From contig JAOTYE010000028.1 of NCBI GenBank assembly GCA_029862045.1, positions 1-43,140 of the forward strand: a DNA stretch of 43,140 nt, read 5' to 3'. The notes beneath the pieces are model-generated. The model ran no database searches. It was given only the letters and a program-made list of their open reading frames with translations, and was not told the origin of the DNA. Position 1 is the stretch's first letter. Each line of letters starts with the position of its first letter. Source of the stretch: Gammaproteobacteria bacterium (GTDB taxonomy: Bacteria > Pseudomonadota > Gammaproteobacteria > Steroidobacterales > Woeseiaceae). The position numbers and the translations under genes are program-made. Positions 1 through 8,240 of this stretch are shown here, in pieces.

Positions 1-418
1 CATCGGGCACCTTCGCGCAGAGATTTTTGGATACACAGACAAATTGCGCATGCGGACCATTCGAGACGACACGGTCGCCAACAACGAATCCGCTCTGCGC
101 CGATCCGAGTTCGCTTACGACACCGACATTGCAATAACCCAGCGGCAGCGGCTGATCCAATTTGCTCGCGATCGCGTCTATCGTCGATAGCAGGCCATCC
201 GTTTTGACTTTTTCGAGCGCCATCCTGACCTTGTCAGGTTGCTGACGTGCCTTGTCCAGCCAGCCCGCACGTCCGAAGTCGACAGCCATACGCTCGGTGC
301 CCGCGGAAATCAGCGTCTTGCCGGTCCTGATCAAGACGGCATTTGGGTCAACGGCTGGCACAGGCACGTCTGCCACAAGGGTCTCACCGGTCTTTATGTT
401 CTGCAGCACCTGTTTCAA
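1..418 (-). CDS. Zinc-type sugar oxidoreductase, N-terminal part (cut by window edge)
   Basis: This reading frame has no ATG. It starts at a TTG (418-416) preceded by an AAGGA ribosome site about nine bases upstream, and stays open for 139 codons to the window edge. The protein begins LKQVLQNIKTGETLVADVPV and continues with TLISAGTERMAVDFGRAGWL, LPLGYCNVGVV and GDRVVSNGPHAQF. This is the GroES-like N-terminal half of a medium-chain alcohol dehydrogenase. In polysaccharide loci such N-termini often belong to two-domain oxidoreductases that carry a Gfo/Idh/MocA domain at the C-terminus. The C-terminus lies outside the window, so that fusion is inferred, not seen. It begins 24 bases after hisF2 ends, on the same strand, so it is probably cotranscribed with the amidotransferase cassette and acts on a nucleotide sugar or glycan precursor. 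Confidence 0.8.
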   Translation of the reverse strand, partial: MKQVLQNIKTGETLVADVPVPAVDPNAVLIRTGKTLISAGTERMAVDFGRAGWLDKARQQPDKVRMALEKVKTDGLLSTIDAIASKLDQPLPLGYCNVGVVSELGSAQSGFVVGDRVVSNGPHAQFVCVSKNLCAKVPD

Positions 419-442
419 ACGTTGATTTCCTTTTCAGTTCGA

Positions 443-1210
443 TCAAACAGCGTACAGCATCTTGCGTTCGGCCTCAGATGGGTAGTTAATCAGGACAGCC
501 TTATACGCGCCCTTGAATACGAACAGACTACCCGCTGCGGCCCCCATGACACCCAACTCCGCAAGCATTGCCTGCATATCGGCAATACTGCCCGCACCAC
601 CCAACGCAGTAAGCGGTACAGATACGGCATCCCTGATTTGCCTGAGAATAGCCAAGTTGTAGCCTTCCATGACGCCATCGTTAGAAATCGAATTTACGAC
701 GATCTCACCGACACCGAACTGCTCCAGCAATTTTGCAAATTCGACCGGGCATTTACCACTATTATTCTTGCCATTGCATGTCCAGACCTCGTAGCTTCGT
801 CCCAGGCGCTTTTTCCTAACATCAAGCACGGCAATGACGCTTTGCGATCCAAGCTCGCTCGCGATTTCTGTGATTATCTGTGGCTGTTCTACCGCAGCGG
901 CACTGAGCGCCACTTTTTCTACGCCCAGCCCTATGATCTTCTTTGCCTGGTCCGCGTTCTTGATGCCACCCCCGTAACAAAACGGCATACGACATTCCGC
1001 GGCTAGAGTCTTGATCATCTCGTAGTCTGGATCCAATCCGTCCTGGGTTGCATCGATGTCCAGCACAATCAGTTCATCGACTTTCTTTTCATTAAATATG
1101 CGTACTGCGTTGATTGGGTCGCCAACATACTTGCCATCGCCAAACCTGACGGTCTTGACGAGGCCTTTGTTTCTGACCAACAGACACGGAATGATTCTCG
1201 GTCGAAGCAT
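443..1210 (-). CDS. hisF2: HisF2/AglZ-type cyclase-like subunit for sugar acetamidino modification
   Basis: A 255-residue (beta/alpha)8 barrel protein clearly related to HisF (start MLRPRIIPCLLV; VLDIDATQDG; CYGGGIKNADQA; ALGGAGSIADM). In histidine synthesis HisF takes ammonia from HisH and closes the imidazole ring. Here residue 11, an essential Asp in true HisF (CLDV), is Leu (CLLV), and the following VKG phosphate-site region is altered to LVKT. The second catalytic Asp region (VIAVLDVRKK) keeps an Asp. It lies three bases after hisH2, which itself overlaps the wbpG-like gene, so the three are one translational unit. By analogy with the P. aeruginosa O-antigen genes wbpG-hisH2-hisF2, the trio probably turns an acetamido group of a glycan sugar into acetamidino. 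The general family is certain; the non-histidine role is inferred from context and the lost Asp11. Confidence 0.9.
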   Translation of the reverse strand: MLRPRIIPCLLVRNKGLVKTVRFGDGKYVGDPINAVRIFNEKKVDELIVLDIDATQDGLDPDYEMIKTLAAECRMPFCYGGGIKNADQAKKIIGLGVEKVALSAAAVEQPQIITEIASELGSQSVIAVLDVRKKRLGRSYEVWTCNGKNNSGKCPVEFAKLLEQFGVGEIVVNSISNDGVMEGYNLAILRQIRDAVSVPLTALGGAGSIADMQAMLAELGVMGAAAGSLFVFKGAYKAVLINYPSEAERKMLYAV

Positions 1211-1213
1211 GAT

Positions 1214-1828
1214 TCAGAGTTCCGCAAAATTTCTCAGGAGCTTTGCACCAAATTCATGGCTCTTTTCCGGGTGAAACTGAACGCCATAGACATTTTCGCG
1301 GTTGACAGCGCATGAAAACTTAACGCCATAGTCGCAACTCGCAAGCTCATCTGCCACATCCGAGCAAACAAAGTAATAGGAATGCAAGTAGTAGAACCAC
1401 GCATCTTTATCCAGATCATGCAGGAATTGCGTGTTCCTGGTCATCGAAAAGTTGTTCCAACCCATATGGGGCAGACGAATCTTGACTGCAGATTCTTCAA
1501 GTGAGAATTTCTTCACATTACCGGGAACCCAACCTAGACCCGGTAACTCTCCTTCATCGCTGGATTGAGCCAGCATCTGCATACCAACACAGACCCCGAG
1601 CACTGGTTTCTTCTCGACCAGGACGATCTGATCCAAGTTTTCCCGAAGCCCCGACTCATTCAGTTTCGCCATCGCATAGTCGAATGAACCGACACCCGGC
1701 AAGATGATCCGATCCACACCTGCCAGGTCCTTCGTTGTCTCGACTACCTGGTACGAAATGTTCATGCGTCTGTACATATTTGCAAATGCCAAGACGTTTC
1801 CTACTCCGTAATCGACGATACCGATCAC
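1214..1828 (-). CDS. hisH2: HisH-type glutamine amidotransferase (HisH2)
   Basis: A 204-residue class I glutamine amidotransferase of the HisH type. It hydrolyses glutamine and passes ammonia to a partner. The catalytic triad is visible: Cys80 in LGVCVGMQ, and His186 and Glu188 in VQFHPEKS. The N-terminal MIGIVDYGVGN and the oxyanion-region LPGVGSFDYAM are typical. The start is GTG at 1828, sharing GTGA with the stop of the upstream amidotransferase, which points to translational coupling. HisF2 follows after three bases. Because both neighbours belong to a sugar-amidination cassette inside a polysaccharide locus, this copy most likely feeds ammonia to WbpG rather than to histidine synthesis. 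No other histidine genes are nearby. Confidence 0.92.
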   Translation of the reverse strand: MIGIVDYGVGNVLAFANMYRRMNISYQVVETTKDLAGVDRIILPGVGSFDYAMAKLNESGLRENLDQIVLVEKKPVLGVCVGMQMLAQSSDEGELPGLGWVPGNVKKFSLEESAVKIRLPHMGWNNFSMTRNTQFLHDLDKDAWFYYLHSYYFVCSDVADELASCDYGVKFSCAVNRENVYGVQFHPEKSHEFGAKLLRNFAEL

Positions 1829-2964
1829 CGTTTGCCGCCTCGCTCCAGACCGAAAACTCGCATCGCTCGGCCGCCCAAGTCGTATATTCGACGTTGCGAG
1901 CGATAATCTTTGTAACTGCGGTTTGGGCCGGTCAGATAACTTTGCAGTTCTTCGCTCGCGATACCGAGTTTGGAAGCTATGTAATCGAATTCGTGTTCTA
2001 TCTGCTCTTCGTCGTAAGAGGGGTGCTTGAGTTTTTCCAGTGCCTCGTCCCTGGACATCTGCCCCGTCAAGATTAAGCTGGAATACTGCACCTTACGCGT
2101 GTCGTAACCAAATTTCTTGGGCAACCAGTAGCCCTCATAGAACCTCGTAAAACGAGACTCGAAATGCTTTTGCCCATAAGGCTGATATCCAAACTCCTTA
2201 ACCATGAAGTCCAGCGCCCCTTGCTTGTCATACGGCAAGAAATCCAGTGGACGGATAGTCTTGATTCGTTTTATGTACGGTAGATAAACCTTGTGCCATA
2301 GAATATTAGTCACTGGAAATGATTTCAGCTTCCCCTTGCCGTGCTTACGGTAGATATCGCGCAGCTGCGTCGAATCGGACTGGTAATACATCCATTCAAG
2401 AGGATTCCGGACGCATTCGGTCGAGTAATTGCCACCCGTGAGAATGTACTTTACGTCGTACTCGCTCGCGAATTTGTACATCGTGGCAAAGAACGCGTGA
2501 TCCTGCGGAGTGTCAATATGCGGTACGCCGGACTTGAAGTAAGCGAGCTGGAGATCCTTCATCTCCTCCCAGTCGATAACCTCAGTGTAAAGGTCAAGGC
2601 CAAGGCCATCGATTATCTTCTCAATGTTATTGACTGCTTCCTGGGAATTCCAGCCAGCGTCTACATGAAAAACCAGCGGCCGAAGGTCGAGTCTTGCTTT
2701 CGCAAGGTATGTTAAATAGGAACTGTCGACACCACCGCTAATACCAATGATGCAGTCGAAATCCTTGCCCTTGCCTTTTTGCTTTATGTCTTGCGCAATC
2801 TTCTGAATTTTCGCCCAGCCAAGATCGTCGGGGTTCCAGAATGGCTCTATCTCTGCAAAAAACGTGCGGCAATGATCGCAGACGCCTAAGTGGTCAAAAC
2901 GGATACTACTATCTGTCGTATCCATCACGCAGTTTACACAGACACGAAATACGTCTGCTCTCAT
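1825..2964 (-). CDS. wbpG: N-acetyl sugar amidotransferase (WbpG/PseA-like)
   Basis: A 379-residue enzyme of the N-acetyl sugar amidotransferase family. The N-terminus carries two Cys pairs that probably bind zinc (C9, C12, C29, C32). A PP-loop ATP-pyrophosphatase motif SGGVDSS lies at about 76-82, where ATP activates the acetamido oxygen before attack by ammonia. Further family-like stretches are GGNYSTECVRNP and the tyrosine-rich C-terminal half. The ATG start at 2964 has a good AGGAGA ribosome site. It is the first gene of the wbpG-hisH2-hisF2 cassette and overlaps hisH2 by four bases. The known role in P. aeruginosa B-band O-antigen is formation of an acetamidino group on an aminuronic acid or related sugar. 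The sugar modified here cannot be read from the sequence. Confidence 0.9.
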   Translation of the reverse strand: MRADVFRVCVNCVMDTTDSSIRFDHLGVCDHCRTFFAEIEPFWNPDDLGWAKIQKIAQDIKQKGKGKDFDCIIGISGGVDSSYLTYLAKARLDLRPLVFHVDAGWNSQEAVNNIEKIIDGLGLDLYTEVIDWEEMKDLQLAYFKSGVPHIDTPQDHAFFATMYKFASEYDVKYILTGGNYSTECVRNPLEWMYYQSDSTQLRDIYRKHGKGKLKSFPVTNILWHKVYLPYIKRIKTIRPLDFLPYDKQGALDFMVKEFGYQPYGQKHFESRFTRFYEGYWLPKKFGYDTRKVQYSSLILTGQMSRDEALEKLKHPSYDEEQIEHEFDYIASKLGIASEELQSYLTGPNRSYKDYRSQRRIYDLGGRAMRVFGLERGGKR

Positions 2965-3066
2965 TCCCGATATTTCTCCTGATGTGGTTCCGACTAGATG
3001 TATGAAAGTACTCGGTAATGAACCAGCGATCGGCGATGGTCAGTTGTGCATGACACGTTTAGCCAA

Positions 3067-3909
3067 TTAAGTCAGTGCAGCTCGAATCATTATCGATCGA
3101 TAGCGCGAAGTATATGGAAGAGTTAGGTTAACTTGCCGACCGATCATTTTCTTGCCGATGTTTTTCGCAAAATTGATTACTCCGTCCTTTCTTCTTCGTC
3201 GAAACTCGATAATCTCGAACCCCGCATTAGTCAAATAGTCCTCGATGTTTTTCTCGCCTGCGAACACCAGATGGTCCGGCAAGTCCAGCTCACTTGGTAC
3301 CTCGCGGGCGTCCAAATCGCCGATATTCCCAGTTTCAACAAAAAACTCACCGCCAACTGACAATACTTTTTTGAGATCTTTCAAGAATTCGTGAAAATTC
3401 GGAATATGAGAATAAACATTTACAAGTGACACGAAGTCATATCTGCTCTTTACATCAGACAAATAGCCTTCTCGCATTGCGAGCCCTCGCTTTCTTGCGG
3501 CATTTCTTTTCGGCTCCATTGGCTCTAGTCCCTCAATGGTGCTGCCTTGTGGTGCAAGATTCGCGACCGCCTCAATCACCTCGCCATAACCGGCGCCGAT
3601 ATCAAGCCAGGAAATAGGCGTCGTTCTCTCCCATACGTCTGAATACATCGATGAGAAGATCTTCTCATAGACCCGCACATTTGACGCAGCTCGTCGGACT
3701 ATAGCCGTTCGACCATGGTCTACATCGCTATGCACGCCCGTCTTGACAGCCTCATCGATCAGCGTGGCAATCGGTCTCGGATTCACATAAACAAGCCCGC
3801 AATCTGAACATTTGACCGCAGTGAATCCATTTTCCTTTGTCCAATACTCACTTTCTGGCCCGCTACAAAACGGGCAGTTAATAACCTCTGTTGTTGGGCC
3901 GCCATTCAC
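3067..3909 (-). CDS. Class I SAM-dependent methyltransferase with zinc-ribbon N-terminus
   Basis: A 280-residue protein. Two Cys pairs, CPFC (12-15) and CSDC (34-37) followed by GLVYVNPRP, form a zinc-ribbon seen in many methyltransferases of polysaccharide loci. A Rossmann SAM-binding motif I, WLDIGAGYGE, lies at about 101-110, followed by a Methyltransf_11/23-like core (DFVSLVNVYSHIPNFHEFL). The start is GTG at 3909 and overlaps the end of the upstream glycosyltransferase by 32 bases, so the two are cotranscribed. It probably methylates a sugar or glycan end. The substrate is unknown. About 100 bases separate it from the downstream wbpG-like gene. Confidence 0.85.
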   Translation of the reverse strand: MNGGPTTEVINCPFCSGPESEYWTKENGFTAVKCSDCGLVYVNPRPIATLIDEAVKTGVHSDVDHGRTAIVRRAASNVRVYEKIFSSMYSDVWERTTPISWLDIGAGYGEVIEAVANLAPQGSTIEGLEPMEPKRNAARKRGLAMREGYLSDVKSRYDFVSLVNVYSHIPNFHEFLKDLKKVLSVGGEFFVETGNIGDLDAREVPSELDLPDHLVFAGEKNIEDYLTNAGFEIIEFRRRRKDGVINFAKNIGKKMIGRQVNLTLPYTSRYRSIMIRAALT

Positions 3910-5053
3910 TCGAAATCTTCCTTATCTCTTTGGCCAGTTGATCGACTTCGCTAGTATAAACGTAAACACTGCGTGGTAACGCAGTTACATTTCTAGTCCA
4001 GGTATCCAGATCCTCAGTCGTTATCGCGGCGATTCTCTTTACGACTGGGTCAATTCCCTCTTCCGCGATAACCAATCCGATATTGAAGCGCTCAACTTCA
4101 CCAGCATCGCAGCTACCGGCACGTGAAACCAAAGGCTTTCCAAAGAGGCAACTTTCGTAAAAGCGATTCGGTCTCGCCCAACGTAGATTCCAGTCGTTTG
4201 GGCCAATGTGCTGATAACACGCCCAAACAAGATCGATTTGCGCATAGAGCGACGGAAGATCTTGTGGGGATCGATACTCGCCCAAATACTCGATATTGTC
4301 ATATTTGGTTACTTCATCCGGAAGATTGCGTGGGTTCATCGGGTAGCCCGCCAATATGATCTCCACGTCTGCCGGCCTGACGACGGCAAGATCTCGCAGC
4401 ACACTCCAGGACCACTCACAACGTAGACCTCCAAAATAACCAATTCTGAGAGACCGTCTGTCGGCATCGGTGCGAACGCGACCTGAATCGCGCATAGCGG
4501 GTGCGCTAGCTTTGTCAGCGAAATCTGCTTCCAACTTATTTTCAATGACAATCGCTGGAATAGGAGAATTCAACCATTCCCGATAATATACGTCGAGAAA
4601 CTTAGGGGCAGTCACCACCAAAAGCGCGCAACGATTTAGCAGTCGCTTATCAAGCCATCGAATAAGTCGTCCAAAAATACCTGCCAACAGCTGCACTTCC
4701 CGAATATCACCGACTTCGAGCACGACGGGCTTTCGAAGTCCGAGCCCAGCAACTAGCGCTAGCAACGCCATATCAGGACCTGATGCGTAGACGACGTCGT
4801 TTCGCCGCATCGCTCGGCGAACGGTCGGCAAAACTCTGACCATTTTGAGTAATCGCCTAATGTAGCGGCCACTTTCAATATCGCCCAGCGACCCAACCTG
4901 GCAATCGGGCAACCGCCCAGAGTGATAGGGGCGATTGAATGCGACCGCTTCGACACAAAATCCAGCCTGCTTCAGCATAGAAATGCGCTTTGAGTCGCGT
5001 GGGTGGCCGACTAGCGGCAGAGCACTCAGGATGTTGACTGCGTTTTCGGTCAT
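3878..5053 (-). CDS. Glycosyltransferase, GT-B fold (family 4-like)
   Basis: A 391-residue cytosolic glycosyltransferase. The N-terminal acceptor-binding half starts after a short lead with NILSALPLVGHPRDSKRI and contains DVVYASGPDMALLAL. The C-terminal nucleotide-sugar half has RIGYFGGLRCEWSW and the late motif ARPNRFYESCLFGKPLV, matching the E-x7-E-like region of GT4/GT1 enzymes. The ATG at 5053 is the first start after the divergent intergenic space and the gene reads on into the methyltransferase at 3067. It probably adds one sugar to the lipid-linked repeat unit. Donor and acceptor are not predictable from the sequence. Confidence 0.8.
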   Translation of the reverse strand: MTENAVNILSALPLVGHPRDSKRISMLKQAGFCVEAVAFNRPYHSGRLPDCQVGSLGDIESGRYIRRLLKMVRVLPTVRRAMRRNDVVYASGPDMALLALVAGLGLRKPVVLEVGDIREVQLLAGIFGRLIRWLDKRLLNRCALLVVTAPKFLDVYYREWLNSPIPAIVIENKLEADFADKASAPAMRDSGRVRTDADRRSLRIGYFGGLRCEWSWSVLRDLAVVRPADVEIILAGYPMNPRNLPDEVTKYDNIEYLGEYRSPQDLPSLYAQIDLVWACYQHIGPNDWNLRWARPNRFYESCLFGKPLVSRAGSCDAGEVERFNIGLVIAEEGIDPVVKRIAAITTEDLDTWTRNVTALPRSVYVYTSEVDQLAKEIRKISSEWRPNNRGY

Positions 5054-5200
5054 TTGGTCCTGATACCTACTATGCCTATTGGGCAGATAAGACAGCAGTC
5101 ACGTGTCTTTACCATGGCTCACTATTGAACCAATTCTATCCGTGCCGACTGATTAGGCCAAGGAGTCTTTTTGGATTTGGTCAAACGAACAGATCCGCCA

Positions 5201-5228
5201 TTGACACGTTTCTGGATTATAGTAATTT
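5201..5228 (+). promoter_or_regulatory. Possible sigma-70 promoter for the plus-strand glycosyltransferase pair
   Basis: A perfect TTGACA (5201-5206) is followed after 16 bases by TAATTT (5223-5228), a weak -10 box. It lies in the 204-bp divergent space between two glycosyltransferase genes and would begin a transcript shortly before the ATG at 5258. The -35 box is strong and the -10 box poor, so this is a suggestion only. No JUMPStart/ops element was seen in this space. Confidence 0.35.
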
Positions 5229-5257
5229 GTAGCGCTGCATGAGCCACGGACGTATCG

Positions 5258-6211
5258 ATGCACGACATGAATCACCCTAAGTCTAAAGAGCAATACATCA
5301 TTCAAGGGAGTGATTTCAAAGCGAGGCGTTGGATGGAACCATTTGGGGATAATGCAAAATTCTTTATTTCCGCTCAGGATTTGCTGCGCATGCTATTCCG
5401 ACCTGGGCGAAAGCATGTCATCTTTCGATACCAGAATTCATCACCACGCCTGACTACTGATTTGGCATACACGCTGGTTATTCTAATACTGACAACAGTC
5501 CGAAAACTTATCAGAACCGAAATTTACTGGATCATGCACAACATCGACCGGGAAACCACCGACAAGTTTCCAATTCTGACCAAGCTTCGAAGAACGAGTT
5601 TAAAATGGGCTTCAAAATACGTATTTGTTACAGATCCGCTGTTTAAAGAAAGATTTTTTTCCGCAGATAAAAAAGTCAAAAGTATCTCGTTTGGGCCGAA
5701 GTTTGACGGTACCGTTGGTCAAGACACTTTGGACGCAATTATCGAATTAGGAAAGCAGCATGACCTCGTGGCCTTGTGTCTTGGAGCAAGCGGAGACAAA
5801 TATGTTCACTTTTGCCGTCTTGACAAACTTAGCGCGCTTGCCGCGAAGCACAAGAAAACACTGCTTCTAATCCTGCCGGAACACGCAGTTTATAAAGGCG
5901 ACAACGCAATACGAATAAAAGAGAAAAACATCGATGAAAAAGCGATGGCACCTTACGTCGACTTCGTTTATCGAATTAACGACGACATCAGTATGCCATA
6001 CACTATCTATGCAGCCTGCGATGCGGCGATTCCTGTAGTAACCGGACGTGATTTCTTCACTTATGAGATCATCGAAAAATACGAAATCGGATTCTCCGAG
6101 GAAGACATCTTCCTGGCATCCGAGGCACAAATGGCATTTGCCAAATTAAAGATGAGGGAATTCATGCAAGATCGAACATGGCACAGCCTCGCGGACGCGC
6201 TTGCCCCATGA
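5258..6211 (+). CDS. Putative glycosyltransferase (short, divergent)
   Basis: A 317-residue protein with no single clear signature. The order of features resembles a GT-B enzyme: an N-terminal part with KHVIFRYQNSS and IYWIMHNIDRET (the MHN motif recalls acceptor-side loops of GT4-like proteins), a hydrophobic stretch at about 70-85, then KWASKYVFVTDPL, and a C-terminal half ending with AACDAAIPVVTGRDFFTYEI, like the donor-binding end of glycosyltransferases. It is short for that fold. A second possible ATG lies three codons in. Base use is more A+T-rich than in the flanking core genes. It is oriented against the main operon and followed after 42 bases by another glycosyltransferase, so the two form their own small unit. 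Confidence 0.6.
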   Translation: MHDMNHPKSKEQYIIQGSDFKARRWMEPFGDNAKFFISAQDLLRMLFRPGRKHVIFRYQNSSPRLTTDLAYTLVILILTTVRKLIRTEIYWIMHNIDRETTDKFPILTKLRRTSLKWASKYVFVTDPLFKERFFSADKKVKSISFGPKFDGTVGQDTLDAIIELGKQHDLVALCLGASGDKYVHFCRLDKLSALAAKHKKTLLLILPEHAVYKGDNAIRIKEKNIDEKAMAPYVDFVYRINDDISMPYTIYAACDAAIPVVTGRDFFTYEIIEKYEIGFSEEDIFLASEAQMAFAKLKMREFMQDRTWHSLADALAP

Positions 6212-6253
6212 TAAGTCTCATAAAGGTCAGAAAAACTTGATGGTCCACCGACA

Positions 6254-7366
6254 GTGAACTCGACGCTTGCTGATTCCAGGAATGTCGTCTATTTCGTAAG
6301 AACCGACTCTCTGCAGAAAGAAGCCAGAGTTGCCCGTCTGTTTCGCGCCCTAAAGGAAAAAGGGTCTGACGTTGAGGTATTCGGTATAGTCAAGTCCGAG
6401 GACGGGTTTTCATATTCGTATCGCGAATACGTCTGCCGCTCGGACAGCGTAAGATGGAAGTTACTAAAAGTCCTTCTGAAATTAATTGAAATACAGGTTA
6501 CCTCGCTCAGAACTTTTCGGGCCCACTACAGAAATCGCGACCTGTTAATAATCGCAAATCACGAATTTCTCCTTGTTGGCCTCATAATACGTTTATTCAC
6601 GCGCATGCCTGTCGTTGTTGACCTTCATGAGCATTACTACACCTGGCTTTTCGGCATAAAACAGTTTAGCCAATTCTTTTTCCTGCGGTTGTTTTCTGGC
6701 GTAATATTTGCCAATCGACCACGTGCGAAGGAATTTCTCTCCGATCGCGCAGCTTCCAAAAACGTCGCTATTGTCAGAAATTTTCCACAAATGCGGCCGG
6801 GCGTAGTATTCGCGCCCCGCCTTTGCTCAGATAGCTTGTACCGGGTGGGAATCGTCGGCGGGGACGTACCCGGGAGATACATCGGAGATTCTGTACGAGC
6901 ATTAGATCGACCTGAATTCAAGAACCAGATAGAAATAAGAACTTTTGGACAGCCGCTAGGAATTCGTCCTGCGCATGTCTCGATCGCCGAACATGGTCCT
7001 TACAGGCATTGGGAAATTCTCGAATTACTTAAGACCGTCGACAGCTCATTGGTATTCTATGATCCGCATAAAACGGCTAACAATCGCTTATGCGAGCCAA
7101 ATCGATTCTTCGAGGCATACAACTCGGGATTGACAATCTTCTGCTTTGATCACTCGAGCCTTTCAGAGTTCTATGATGAATTTTGCAGCGTTGTCGATCA
7201 GCATCAGTTTGAAGTCGACTTATCGCGGGCAATGCGAATGGCCATCGAGGATAAAATGAACAGGCAGCGCAATCTCGATTCGACAATTATAGTAAAACGG
7301 CGGCTACTGGTATTCGACGAAGGAATCGAGAATCTCGAATTCCTAGTCCAAATCAAAAGAAACTAA
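6254..7366 (+). CDS. Glycosyltransferase, GT4-like
   Basis: A 370-residue protein starting at GTG 6254; no ATG lies near the start and the ribosome site is weak. The N-terminal half has NVVYFVRTDSLQKEARVARL and the central VVVDLHEHYYTW, a DLHE-type motif common in GT4 enzymes of capsule loci. The C-terminal half has RVGIVGGDVPG (start of the nucleotide-sugar domain) and the late motif NRLCEPNRFFEAYNSGL, equivalent to the E-x7-E loop. The role is probably transfer of one sugar to the lipid-linked repeat unit on the cytoplasmic face of the membrane. It is convergent with the FkbM methyltransferase downstream. Base use is A+T-rich, as in its neighbour. Confidence 0.75.
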   Translation: MNSTLADSRNVVYFVRTDSLQKEARVARLFRALKEKGSDVEVFGIVKSEDGFSYSYREYVCRSDSVRWKLLKVLLKLIEIQVTSLRTFRAHYRNRDLLIIANHEFLLVGLIIRLFTRMPVVVDLHEHYYTWLFGIKQFSQFFFLRLFSGVIFANRPRAKEFLSDRAASKNVAIVRNFPQMRPGVVFAPRLCSDSLYRVGIVGGDVPGRYIGDSVRALDRPEFKNQIEIRTFGQPLGIRPAHVSIAEHGPYRHWEILELLKTVDSSLVFYDPHKTANNRLCEPNRFFEAYNSGLTIFCFDHSSLSEFYDEFCSVVDQHQFEVDLSRAMRMAIEDKMNRQRNLDSTIIVKRRLLVFDEGIENLEFLVQIKRN

Positions 7367-7432
7367 CAAACGTCGCATCGATCAAATTCCGATATTCGGA
7401 AATTGGCTGTTGGCCGAGCGTCACAACCTCAA

Positions 7433-8212
7433 TCAAAATCTGTATGCGGTGACTTTTTCCCCGTGCTTCTCAAATTCTGAAAAGTCTTTCGTTGCTAGGT
7501 AAAACGCTCGATCGCACCCCATACATATCCTATCGTGCAACTCAGCTGTAATTACATCCACCGAATGAATCCATTCAGATGAATTCTCCAATACATCTTT
7601 TTCACCACCTTCGATATCCATTTTCAGAATATCAATCTTGCTAATTTTGTACTCACTCATAAAGTTGCTTATCGTGACACAATCAATTTCCTGACCGGTT
7701 GAGGTTACTTTATTTTGGGTATCTGAAATCGTGTAACCCCAATGACCTGTATCGCGGTTCTTAATAACTCTCTTGTCTGCAGATCCCCATATTGCGGCTT
7801 TCACTGGAATAATGTTTTCATAATTAACGGTATTCCTCGTTAGCAAATCGAAGTTGCCATTTTCCGGCTCAACCGCATATATCTTGGCATCGGGATACTT
7901 CTTCGCGAAATAAATTGCCGATGTGCCAATATTCGCCCCAACATCGATAATGGTTCTGGGGTTGGCGCACCGTATGTTTTCGTACTCCTTTTCGAACAGA
8001 CTGCTTATGGCTACTTTCAAGTCTGGAGTATTTGATCGCACGACTATTTTCGTGCCTCCAATACTTATCGTGCGCTCGACCTCTCTTTTTAATGCTTCAT
8101 CGAGAATGCATGAATATGCACCAATTCCGTCAATTGCATCGAGATACTGGCGCGCTTTTCGCGAAAATCGAATGGTTTTTCGAATCACTGAATACGTATC
8201 ACTTGTAAGCAA
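7433..8212 (-). CDS. FkbM-family SAM-dependent methyltransferase
   Basis: A 259-residue protein with the FkbM hallmarks: SAM motif IIDVGANIGTSAIYFAKKYP at about 88-107, acidic loop YAVEPENGNF, and the late DILKMDIEGGEKDVLENS. FkbM proteins are O-methyltransferases frequent in polysaccharide loci. The frame has no early ATG. The TTG at 8212 has an AGGGA site about six bases upstream, and an in-frame stop lies three codons before it, so TTG is the preferred start. An in-frame GTG eight codons in is an alternative. It sits alone on the minus strand, facing the plus-strand glycosyltransferase. The A+T-rich composition suggests acquisition with the surrounding genes. Confidence 0.85.
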   Translation of the reverse strand: MLTSDTYSVIRKTIRFSRKARQYLDAIDGIGAYSCILDEALKREVERTISIGGTKIVVRSNTPDLKVAISSLFEKEYENIRCANPRTIIDVGANIGTSAIYFAKKYPDAKIYAVEPENGNFDLLTRNTVNYENIIPVKAAIWGSADKRVIKNRDTGHWGYTISDTQNKVTSTGQEIDCVTISNFMSEYKISKIDILKMDIEGGEKDVLENSSEWIHSVDVITAELHDRICMGCDRAFYLATKDFSEFEKHGEKVTAYRF

Positions 8213-8240
8213 AAGTCCCTAGACAGATTTGCGTTGCAGA

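Noticed and set aside
239..1006. 255-codon plus-strand frame opposite hisF2 and the oxidoreductase
   Set aside because: The minus-strand genes are certain from motifs; this frame shows no protein family features.
443..1828. Calling hisH and hisF as histidine biosynthesis genes
   Set aside because: No other his genes are nearby, both are coupled to a sugar amidotransferase gene, and HisF lacks Asp11.
5054..5257. JUMPStart/ops antitermination site for the polysaccharide genes
   Set aside because: No GGCGGTAG-type ops core was found in this divergent space.
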